Program-made: the position numbers and the translations under genes
The notes under the pieces: model-generated
Told to the model about the DNA's origin: nothing
Database searches by the model: none
What the model saw: only the letters and a program-made list of their open reading frames with translations
Shown here: positions 1 through 5,287 of the stretch, one piece after another
How the letters are laid out: each line of letters starts with the position of its first letter
How positions within the stretch are numbered: the stretch's first letter is position 1
Source of the DNA: Actinomycetota bacterium
GTDB taxonomy: Bacteria > Actinomycetota > Thermoleophilia > Gaiellales > Gaiellaceae
Length of the DNA: 11,655 bases
NCBI GenBank assembly: GCA_013695295.1
Contig: JACDAS010000232.1
Span: forward strand, 1 to 11,655
Reading direction: 5' to 3'

Positions 1-1
1 C

Positions 2-64
2 CTCGGGGGCCAGGAGTACGAGCTCGTGCGGAGCGAGCGCGAGGTGGTGAGACCGGGTGAGTGA
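2..64 (+). CDS. C-terminal fragment of an upstream gene, possibly YlxP/DUF503 family
   Basis: An open frame runs in from the left edge and ends at TGA 62-64, giving about 20 residues that end in LVRSEREVVRPGE. It overlaps the GTG start of rbfA by 8 nt, so it is probably the preceding gene of the same operon. In many Actinomycetota and Bacillota the gene between infB and rbfA encodes a YlxP/DUF503 protein, whose end often carries a similar charged beta-strand. The fragment is too short to identify, and it does not resemble the usual end of IF-2. The name rests on position more than on sequence. Confidence 0.35.
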   Translation, partial: LGGQEYELVRSEREVVRPGE

Positions 65-401
65 CAGGATGCGGCGCGTGAACCAGGCCGTCCGCGAGGT
101 GCTCTCCGAAGCGCTCCCCGAGCTCAAGGACCCGCGGATCGGCTTCGTGACGCTGACGGGGGTCGAAACCTCCCCGGACCTGCGGCAGGCGCGCGTCTAT
201 GTCAGCGTCCTCGGGTCCGAACGGGCCCGGGTCGCCACGCTGCAGGGCCTCGCCGCAGCCCACGGGGTTCTTCAGGCGCGGGTCGGCCGCGAGCTGCGCT
301 TGAAGCGGACGCCCCAGTTGACCTTCGAGTACGACGACGCGGTCGAGCACGGGATCCGGATGACGAAGCTGATCGAGGAGCTGGCCCCCGATGACGGCTG
401 A
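57..401 (+). CDS. rbfA: 30S ribosome-binding factor A
   Basis: RbfA binds the maturing 30S subunit near the 5' end of 16S rRNA, helps late maturation and supports growth in the cold. The 114-residue product has the normal family length and spans one type II KH-like domain. Family landmarks are the N-terminal RRVNQAVREVLSEAL helix, KDPRIGFVTLTGVETSPDL, the strand RQARVYVSVLG, and the C-terminal pattern LKRTPQLTFEYDD...HGIRMTKLIEEL. I chose the GTG at 57 because MSDRMRRVN is the usual beginning. An internal ATG at 69 would remove four residues and cannot be excluded. The start overlaps the upstream reading frame by 8 nt and the end overlaps the DHH gene by 11 nt, which suggests translational coupling in one operon. 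Confidence 0.95.
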   Translation: MSDRMRRVNQAVREVLSEALPELKDPRIGFVTLTGVETSPDLRQARVYVSVLGSERARVATLQGLAAAHGVLQARVGRELRLKRTPQLTFEYDDAVEHGIRMTKLIEELAPDDG

Positions 402-1374
402 CCTGCAAGCGGTGGTTGAGGCGATCCGCGCGCACGACCGCTTCCTGCTCGTCACCCACGAGAACCCCGACGGGGACGCGCTCGGCTCGATCGAGGCGGC
501 AAGGCTCGCGCTCGCCGAGCTCGGCAAGGACGCCGTCATGTTCCTCACCGGCGACGGGGAGTTGCCCCAGGAGTACGGGTTCCTGCGACTCGACGGGCTG
601 CGCAGGGAGCTCCCTGAAGACGCCCGGGGCCGCGTGCTGCTCGCTCTGGACTGTGCGAACGCTGCCCGCACGGGCCTGGACGCCGACGTGCTCGGATCGT
701 TCCCGTTCTCGCTCGACGTCGACCACCACCACGACAACACGCGCTTCGGCGACGTCAACCTGATCGTCCCGGACGCCTCGTCGACGGGGGAAATCCTGCG
801 GGACGTTCTGCGCGAGCTCGGCGTCTCGCTGACGCCGGAGATCGCGCAGGCGCTCTACGTCGCCCTCGTCACCGACACCGGGCGCTTCCAGTACACGAAC
901 ACGACGCCGAAGGCGCTGCGGCTCGGGGCGGAGCTCGTCGAGGCGGGCGTCGACGTCCACCGCGTCTTCCAGGGCATCTACGAGTCGGTCGAGTTTGCGA
1001 AGCTGAAGCTCCTGGCGCGCGCACTCGAGCGTGCGGAGGTCCTCGAAGGCGGCAGGCTCGTCCTCTCGCACCTCGAGCGCCGCGACTTCGCGGAGCTCGG
1101 CGTCGGCGAGGAGTACGCCGAGGGGATCATCGACTACCTGCGCGCCGTCGAGGGGGCCGAGCTGGCAGCGATCGTGCGGGAGCCACCGGAGCCCGCCGGT
1201 GCGCCACGGCGCGTCAGCCTGCGGGCCTCGGCGGACGAGCTCGACGTCTCCGCGATCGCGCGTAAGTCCGGGGGCGGTGGCCACAGGCAGGCCGCCGGGT
1301 TCTCGAGCGAGCTCGAGATCCCCGAGATCAAGGAGTTCATTCGCCGGGAGTTCGTCGCGGCCACGCGGGAGTAG
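391..1374 (+). CDS. nrnA: DHH/DHHA1 phosphoesterase, NrnA-type nanoRNase / pAp phosphatase
   Basis: This family degrades 2-5 nt RNA left by larger nucleases and/or removes the 3' phosphate of pAp; some members hydrolyse cyclic dinucleotides. The 327 residues match the family length. The DHH domain shows motif I HENPDGDALGS (His23, Asp27, Asp29), motif II LALDCAN (Asp87), motif III with the DHH triad at about 111-113, and motif IV ALVTDTGRF (Asp162); these bind two metal ions. The C-terminal DHHA1 domain ends with the substrate-binding GGGGHRQAAGF loop (294-304). All catalytic residues are present. A GAGGAG ribosome site lies 10 nt before the ATG, inside the end of rbfA. Its place between rbfA and truB is conserved in Actinomycetota. 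The exact in vivo substrate (nanoRNA, pAp or cyclic dinucleotide) cannot be read from the sequence. Confidence 0.93.
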   Translation: MTADLQAVVEAIRAHDRFLLVTHENPDGDALGSIEAARLALAELGKDAVMFLTGDGELPQEYGFLRLDGLRRELPEDARGRVLLALDCANAARTGLDADVLGSFPFSLDVDHHHDNTRFGDVNLIVPDASSTGEILRDVLRELGVSLTPEIAQALYVALVTDTGRFQYTNTTPKALRLGAELVEAGVDVHRVFQGIYESVEFAKLKLLARALERAEVLEGGRLVLSHLERRDFAELGVGEEYAEGIIDYLRAVEGAELAAIVREPPEPAGAPRRVSLRASADELDVSAIARKSGGGGHRQAAGFSSELEIPEIKEFIRREFVAATRE

Positions 1375-1380
1375 GGCGCG

Positions 1381-2157
1381 ATGCCGCCGCGAGCGCTGAC
1401 GCCGAGCGGGCTCGTCCTGGTCGACAAGCCGGCGGGGCCGTCCTCGTTCGCCGTCGTGGCGCGCCTGCGGCGCGAGACGGGCGCCCGCGCGGGACACGCC
1501 GGGACGCTCGACCCGTTCGCAACCGGCCTCCTGCTGGTGCTGCTCGGAGCCGCGACAAGGCTGGCGCAGTACCTCGTCGGGCTCGACAAGCGCTACCAGA
1601 CCGAGGTCGACCTTCGGGCGCGCACGGCCACCGGCGACCCGGAGGGCGAGGTCCTCGAACGGCACGAGGCTCCCTCCCCCGACGAGCTCGAGCGGCGACT
1701 CGGCCCGCTGCGAGGGCCGGTTGAGCTGCCCGTCCCGGCTGCCTCGGCGGTGAAGATCGGCGGGCGCCGGGCCTACGCGCTGCACCGTAGCGGCGTCGAG
1801 GTCGAGATGCCCGTGCGCCGCTCGACGGTGCACGAGCTGAGCCTGCTCGCCTACGCGCGCGGGGTCGCGACGCTCGACCTGCGGGTCAGCTCGGGGACCT
1901 ATGTGCGGGCGGTGGCGGAAGCCCTCGGCGGGCACTGTCGGTCGCTCCGGCGCACCGAGGTCGGGCCGTTTCGGCTCTCGGACGCGGACCCCGGTCGGAT
2001 TCTTCCTGCGCTCGACGCGCTGCCGTTCCTCCCGCTCGTCGAGGTCTCCGCCGAGGAGGCGCTCGCGATCCGCCAGGGACGAAGCAGGGCGCGCGAGGCG
2101 ACGAGGGTCGTCTCCGGCGGCGAGCTCGTGGCCGTCGGCGGGACGGTGCTGCCGTGA
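1381..2157 (+). CDS. truB: tRNA pseudouridine-55 synthase TruB
   Basis: TruB isomerises uridine 55 in the T-loop of tRNAs and also acts as a tRNA-folding chaperone in the cytoplasm. Motif I is LVLVDKPAGPSSF. Motif II is GHAGTLDPFATGLLLV, with catalytic Asp44. The RNA-binding region SGTYVRAVAEALG...LRRTEVGPF follows at about 173-200. The 258 residues are short for the family (E. coli about 314). The catalytic core is complete, but the C-terminal PUA-like part stops soon after the LVAVGGTVLP strand, so this is a variant with a minimal tail. The ATG lies 6 nt after the DHH stop and follows a GGGAG ribosome site at 1367-1371. The stop overlaps the GTG start of ribF (GTGA). Confidence 0.95.
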   Translation: MPPRALTPSGLVLVDKPAGPSSFAVVARLRRETGARAGHAGTLDPFATGLLLVLLGAATRLAQYLVGLDKRYQTEVDLRARTATGDPEGEVLERHEAPSPDELERRLGPLRGPVELPVPAASAVKIGGRRAYALHRSGVEVEMPVRRSTVHELSLLAYARGVATLDLRVSSGTYVRAVAEALGGHCRSLRRTEVGPFRLSDADPGRILPALDALPFLPLVEVSAEEALAIRQGRSRAREATRVVSGGELVAVGGTVLP

Positions 2158-3029
2158 AGGTCGCCTCCGCGGTCGAGGAGCTAGAGCGGCGACCGCGGGC
2201 GGTTGCAATCGGGACGTTCGACGGCGTGCACCTGGGACACCGGCGGGTCCTCCGGGCCGCGCTCGACGCGGGGCTGACCTCGACGGTGGTCACCTTCGAG
2301 CCGCATCCCCGGACCGTCCTCGGCAACCAGGTGGAGCTCCTCTCCACGCTCGGGCGGCGGCTCGAGCTGCTGGCGGAAGCGGGGATCGAGGAGGCGCTCG
2401 TCCTGCGGTTCTCGCTCGAGTTCGCTCAGGTCGAGCCGGAGGAGTTCGCCGCCCGCGTGCTGGAGCCGATCGGCACGCGCGTCGTCGTCGCCGGCGGGAA
2501 GTTCCGCTTCGGTCACGCCCGCCGCGGCGACCTGGAGCTGCTCCGCGGGCTCGGGCTCGACGCGCGGGCGGTGCCTTTGGCCGAGGGGATCTCCTCCAGG
2601 CGGATCCGGCGGCTCCTGCGTGCCGGCGAGGTTGGCCAGGCCGCGAGCCTGCTCGGCCGCGCGGTCGAGGTCGAGGGCGTCGTCGTCTCGGGCGACGCGC
2701 GTGGCGGCACGCTCGGGTTCCCGACCGCGAACCTCGCCGTCAGCCCGGAGCTGCTGATTCCCGCCTACGGCATCTACGCGGGGGCCGCACGCGGGCGGCG
2801 GGCGGCGGTCTCGATCGGGACGAACCCGCACTACGGCGGCGAGGAGCGCCGGATCGAGGCCTACCTCCTCGACTTCGCCGGCGACCTCTACGGGCAGCGA
2901 CTCCTGGTCGAGCTCTGGCGCCGCCTGCGCGATGAGCGCTCGTTCGGCACCGAGGCGGAGCTCGTGACACAGATCGCGCGGGACGTGGAGGCAACGCGCG
3001 AGGCGCGCCACCCGCTTGAGCTGGGCTAA
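2154..3029 (+). CDS. ribF: Bifunctional riboflavin kinase / FMN adenylyltransferase
   Basis: RibF converts riboflavin to FMN and then to FAD. The N-terminal nucleotidyltransferase domain (about 1-160) carries GTFDGVHLGH (20-29, the HxGH nucleotide-binding motif), TFEPHP, and ISSRRIRRLL (146-155), the family's ISSxxIR motif. The C-terminal riboflavin kinase domain (about 166-288) carries LGFPTANL (187-194) for ATP/Mg binding and IEAYLLDF with the expected catalytic Glu235. The 291 residues are slightly below the usual 300-315 but span both domains, so both activities are expected. The GTG start shares four bases with the truB stop, implying translational coupling. In related genomes ribF is usually followed directly by rpsO; here an unrelated insertion of about 1.9 kb separates them. 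Confidence 0.95.
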   Translation: MKVASAVEELERRPRAVAIGTFDGVHLGHRRVLRAALDAGLTSTVVTFEPHPRTVLGNQVELLSTLGRRLELLAEAGIEEALVLRFSLEFAQVEPEEFAARVLEPIGTRVVVAGGKFRFGHARRGDLELLRGLGLDARAVPLAEGISSRRIRRLLRAGEVGQAASLLGRAVEVEGVVVSGDARGGTLGFPTANLAVSPELLIPAYGIYAGAARGRRAAVSIGTNPHYGGEERRIEAYLLDFAGDLYGQRLLVELWRRLRDERSFGTEAELVTQIARDVEATREARHPLELG

Positions 3030-3120
3030 TCGGCCGTCGGCGTGAGGAGATTGTGAGGATCGCGCAGGTTCCCGAAAGGCCAGGAATCTGCTCGAACCTG
3101 AGCGTGGCGACCGGAGTCTC

Positions 3121-3323
3121 TCGCTAGTCGACACCGTCCGCTGCCTGAGCTGCGGCCACGTCTACACGAAGCCGAACGGCGGGGCACCGCGCATGCGAAC
3201 CCGGGCTGCCCGCTCTGCACGTACTTGGGCTGGCTCTCCACGGCGGTACCCGTCACGGCAGAGCTCGCGCCGCGCCACTACGGCGGGGGTCTCCCGCCGC
3301 GCCCGTCCGTCCAACCAGGCTGA
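3121..3323 (+). pseudogene. Frameshifted small zinc-ribbon protein
   Basis: One frame reads DTVRCLSCGHVYTKPNGG (3130-3183), with a Cys-x2-Cys knuckle at codons 3142 and 3151. The next frame reads ANPGCPLCTYLGW (3195-3233), with a second Cys-x2-Cys pair, and runs to TGA 3321-3323. Joined, they make a two-knuckle zinc ribbon of about 65 residues with a typical Tyr-Leu-Gly-Trp ending, but a one-base shift near 3184-3195 separates them. The first frame is open back to TGA 3043-3045 without an ATG, GTG or TTG before the first Cys; the only rare alternative is CTG at 3088. The gene therefore lacks both a normal start and a continuous frame. It is either decayed or carries sequence errors. I cannot name the family. 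Its end overlaps the convergent GGT gene by about 70 nt. Confidence 0.5.
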
Positions 3324-4650
3324 CGCCGCCGAAGAAGTGGTGCCGGCCCGGCCAGCGCCGGACGGTTCTGCCGTGCCGCTCGAGCTCCGCGAGCGCGCCC
3401 TCGTCGACGCCCGCCTCGGCGTGCACGGTCTCCCCGGCCGGATGGACGCGCGGCCGGTCGACCGCCTCCTGGGCGTCGAGCCCCTGGTCGAGTACGGCTG
3501 ACGCGACCGAGACGAGCGCGCTGCGCAGGCGGGTCCCGCCGGCCGCCCCGATCGCGACCTCGACTCGGCCCTCAGCCGGGTGGATGGCGATGCTCGGGGC
3601 CATCATGCTCCCCATCCGCGTGCCCGGAGCGAGCGGGCCGCGGTGCAGGTCGGCCTCGCCGAGCATGCTGTTGAGATGAAGATCGAGCCCGGGCAGGTAG
3701 TCGCCCGACCCGAGTCCGAGGCTGGTCGTCAGGACGCAGGCGCTGCCGCCGCGGTCGACGACGGAGATGTTCGTGGTGTGCCCCGGCTCCTCGCCGCCCG
3801 CCAGCGCCGCCACCAGGGCGTGGACGCGGGTGGCCTCGCTGGCTGCAGCGAGGGCAGGGAGACGCCGGAGCGCCTCCGGAACGCTCGTCAGGCCGCACCG
3901 GGTCAGAAAACGGGTCTCGCAGTACGAGACCTCGACCGGATCGCTCCAGCACGCCTCGTAGGCCTCGAGGTCGTTGCGGGTGACGAGGCCGCCTCGTTCC
4001 TCGACGAGCGAGAGCAGGGCCTCGGCCAGCGTGCCGGTCTGGGCGCTCCGAGGGCCCTCCGCAGCGAGCAGCTCGAGTGCGGAGACCAGGCCGGGTTGGT
4101 CGAGGCGGTCGCCGGCGCGGAGGAGCCGGCCCCGTGGTGCGTAGATCCGGGAGCCGGCGTCGAGCGTCAGCACGGGCGCGAGCATCTCCAGGCATGCGGC
4201 GTGCGCGGGGGGCAGCTCGACCCCGTCACCGGCGAGCCGGAGGGCCGGCTCGACCAGCCGCGCCCACGGCGTGCTCCCGTAGGCCCGCCAGAGCTCGCCG
4301 AGGCCGGCCGGGAGGCCCGGGACGCCGCAGGAGGCCGGCCCGACGGCGTAGTGGACGAGCTCGGCCCCGAATGGCACCGCGAGCTCGATCAGCTTCGGAT
4401 CGCTCGGCGCCGCTCCCAGGCCCGGGACTGCGACGAAGCAGTCCAGGTTGCGCACCCGACCGGTGGTGGCGTCGAGGTAGATCGCGTGGCCTCCACCCAG
4501 GAGCCCGGTCATCACCGTCTCGGCGACGCAGGAGGCAAGGCAGGCCGCGATCGCCGCGTCCGCCGCGGATCCGCCCTCCTCCAGGATCTCGATTCCGGCC
4601 TCGGCCGTGGCGGGGTGGCCCGCCGCGATGGTGCCCTGCATGGCGCTCAT
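3253..4650 (-). CDS. Gamma-glutamyltransferase-family Ntn hydrolase, noncanonical
   Basis: The family cleaves gamma-glutamyl bonds (glutathione, gamma-glutamyl amides) after self-cleavage that exposes an N-terminal threonine. Family marks are the GHPATAEAGIEILEEGGSAADAA start, TGLLGGGHAIYLD (48-60), the self-cleavage and nucleophile site GHTTNISVVD (predicted nucleophile Thr292), PGTRMGSMMAPS, IGAAGGTRLRSALV and the ending GDPRRSGAA. From the ATG at 4650 the protein has 465 residues, shorter than the 530-580 of secreted enzymes, with no signal peptide, so a cytoplasmic location is likely. The frame is open upstream to 4932, but that part is Arg/Pro-rich, crosses the rpsO promoter and looks noncoding; ATG 4641 is an alternative start. 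E. coli GGT has LNNQMDDF for glutamate binding, while this protein has LNSMLGE, so its substrate may differ. It stands alone against the flow of the housekeeping genes. Confidence 0.85.
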   Translation of the reverse strand: MSAMQGTIAAGHPATAEAGIEILEEGGSAADAAIAACLASCVAETVMTGLLGGGHAIYLDATTGRVRNLDCFVAVPGLGAAPSDPKLIELAVPFGAELVHYAVGPASCGVPGLPAGLGELWRAYGSTPWARLVEPALRLAGDGVELPPAHAACLEMLAPVLTLDAGSRIYAPRGRLLRAGDRLDQPGLVSALELLAAEGPRSAQTGTLAEALLSLVEERGGLVTRNDLEAYEACWSDPVEVSYCETRFLTRCGLTSVPEALRRLPALAAASEATRVHALVAALAGGEEPGHTTNISVVDRGGSACVLTTSLGLGSGDYLPGLDLHLNSMLGEADLHRGPLAPGTRMGSMMAPSIAIHPAEGRVEVAIGAAGGTRLRSALVSVASAVLDQGLDAQEAVDRPRVHPAGETVHAEAGVDEGALAELERHGRTVRRWPGRHHFFGGVSLVGRTGAAGDPRRSGAARALP

Positions 4651-4833
4651 CGTGACCGTTCGGCGGGAATTCGGCACACATGGGTGCGGCTGAAGTAGAT
4701 AGGGTCGATACCGGGGAGGAGGTTGGGCTACCTGGGCAGCCGTCCACGGCGGCCGTGTTCGATCCGGACGGGCTGGGTCCCGCCAGCCGGGCCGCGAGCA
4801 GACGGAGCCGGCGCAGGCTGCCCGAGAGCGCGG

Positions 4834-4842
4834 TGCTACCCT
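4834..4842 (+). promoter_or_regulatory. Predicted rpsO-pnp promoter, extended -10
   Basis: TGC-TACCCT fits the extended -10 pattern TGnTAnnnT used by the housekeeping sigma factor, and it stands out in a very G+C-rich stretch. No clear -35 box is seen, which is common for extended -10 promoters. Transcription would start near 4849-4851, leaving a leader of about 70 nt before rpsO. This is inferred from pattern and position only. Confidence 0.4.
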
Positions 4843-4851
4843 ACGGACAGA

Positions 4852-4900
4852 CCGCAGCCGCGGCTGTGCGCGCGCTTCCAACGCACGGCGGGGACTGCGG
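4852..4900 (+). promoter_or_regulatory. Foldable rpsO leader, candidate S15 autoregulatory element
   Basis: CCGCAG (4852-4857) can pair with CTGCGG (4895-4900), enclosing GTGCG (4866-4870) paired with CGCAC (4882-4886) around an 11-nt loop. A competing palindrome CAGCCGCGGCTG (4855-4866) overlaps the outer left arm, so two exclusive folds are possible. The structure ends 13 nt before the GGAGG ribosome site. S15 is known to repress its own mRNA through structurally diverse leaders in several phyla. That this leader does so is inference. Confidence 0.35.
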
Positions 4901-4912
4901 AGACATGAGAAC

Positions 4913-4917
4913 GGAGG
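4913..4917 (+). promoter_or_regulatory. rpsO ribosome-binding site
   Basis: GGAGG ends 4 nt before ATG 4922, a strong but closely spaced Shine-Dalgarno sequence. It supports this start and is the site that a leader fold or bound S15 would have to block. Confidence 0.7.
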
Positions 4918-4921
4918 CCGC

Positions 4922-5191
4922 ATGACCCTCACGAAGGAAGCGAAGCTGGAGATCGTCGGTCAGCACGGCCGGCACGGGTCCGATACGGGCTCGCCGGAGG
5001 TGCAGATCGCGCTGTTGACGAAGCGGGTCAACGAGCTCACCGAGCACCTGCGCACGCACGCGAAGGATCACTACTCGCGGCGCGGCCTGCTCAAGCTCGT
5101 CGGCCGCAGGCGTCGGCTGCTCGACTACCTCCAGCGCACGAACCTCGAGGGCTACCGGGCCCTGATCAAGGAGCTGGGGCTCAGGCGGTAG
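4922..5191 (+). CDS. rpsO: 30S ribosomal protein S15
   Basis: S15 is a primary binder of the central domain of 16S rRNA (helices 20-22) that nucleates the 30S platform and contributes to a 30S-50S bridge. The 89 residues are exactly the usual length and align throughout: an N-terminal helix LTKEAKLEIV, the conserved HGSDTGSPEVQIALLTKRVNELTEHLRTH in segments, KDHYSRRGLLKLVGRRRRLLDYL and the ending Y-x-x-LIKELGLRR. The RNA-binding residues in the DTGSPEVQ and DHYSRRG segments are intact. The neighbouring pnp lies 96 nt downstream on the same strand, the conserved rpsO-pnp pairing. S15 autoregulation through the leader is plausible. Confidence 0.98.
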   Translation: MTLTKEAKLEIVGQHGRHGSDTGSPEVQIALLTKRVNELTEHLRTHAKDHYSRRGLLKLVGRRRRLLDYLQRTNLEGYRALIKELGLRR

Positions 5192-5204
5192 CGACGGGGA
5201 AGCA

Positions 5205-5263
5205 GGAGGGTGGAAGTTTGAGCGAGATCCGGGCGGCGGGTCTGACTCAAACCTCCACCTTCC
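5205..5263 (+). promoter_or_regulatory. Long rpsO-pnp intercistronic hairpin, probable RNase III site
   Basis: Bases 5205-5222 (GGAGGGTGGAAGTTTGAG) pair with 5246-5263 (CTCAAACCTCCACCTTCC): 18 positions with 16 Watson-Crick pairs, one G-U and one A-C mismatch. Inside, AGATCC (5225-5230) pairs with GGGTCT (5238-5243) with one G-U and a 7-nt loop. The total is about 24 pairs, far more than chance in a 96-nt gap. There is no T-run, so it is not an intrinsic terminator. In E. coli, RNase III cuts a hairpin at this position and PNPase then represses its own mRNA; the same role here is inferred from position. Confidence 0.65.
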
Positions 5264-5275
5264 ACAACGGAAGAC

Positions 5276-5281
5276 GGAGGA
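5276..5281 (+). promoter_or_regulatory. pnp ribosome-binding site
   Basis: GGAGGA lies 6 nt before ATG 5288, a strong site that fixes the pnp start. It begins 13 nt after the intercistronic hairpin, so processing of the hairpin could affect access to it. Confidence 0.7.
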
Positions 5282-5287
5282 AGACAT

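Larger units (their letters stand above)
4651..4921. other. Divergent intergenic region between GGT gene and rpsO
   Basis: These 271 nt separate two divergent genes. The rpsO-proximal part carries a probable promoter and a foldable leader, listed separately. Two further small hairpins are visible: CACGG-CGG-CCGTG at 4745-4757 and GGCTGG-6 nt-CCAGCC at 4771-4788; neither has a T-run. For the minus-strand gene I see no Shine-Dalgarno before ATG 4650 and only a weak AT-richer patch near 4691-4711 that could hold its -10 box. No conserved reading frame is evident here. Confidence 0.6.

Noticed and set aside
202..2208. A 668-codon open frame on the minus strand opposite rbfA, the DHH gene and truB
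   Set aside because: It is antisense to three clear genes, consists mostly of Arg, Glu, Asp and Pro runs, and has no recognisable domain. Long antisense frames are expected at about 70% G+C.
3053..3127. A 24-codon frame (GTG 3053 to TAG 3125-3127) preceded by GAGGAG
   Set aside because: The ribosome-like site is good, but the peptide has no recognisable feature and lies in a decayed stretch. It may be the remains of the zinc-ribbon gene's 5' region. Too weak to annotate.
3193..3501. A plus-strand frame starting at ATG 3193, after the first zinc knuckle
   Set aside because: It is the out-of-frame continuation of the broken zinc-ribbon gene and then runs antisense to the GGT gene; the sequence is Arg/Ala/Ser-rich without a domain.
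4651..4932. N-terminal extension of the GGT gene to an upstream ATG at 4932
   Set aside because: The extra 94 residues are Arg/Pro-rich with no signal peptide, overlap the rpsO start and promoter, and have no family match. Similarity starts near ATG 4650.
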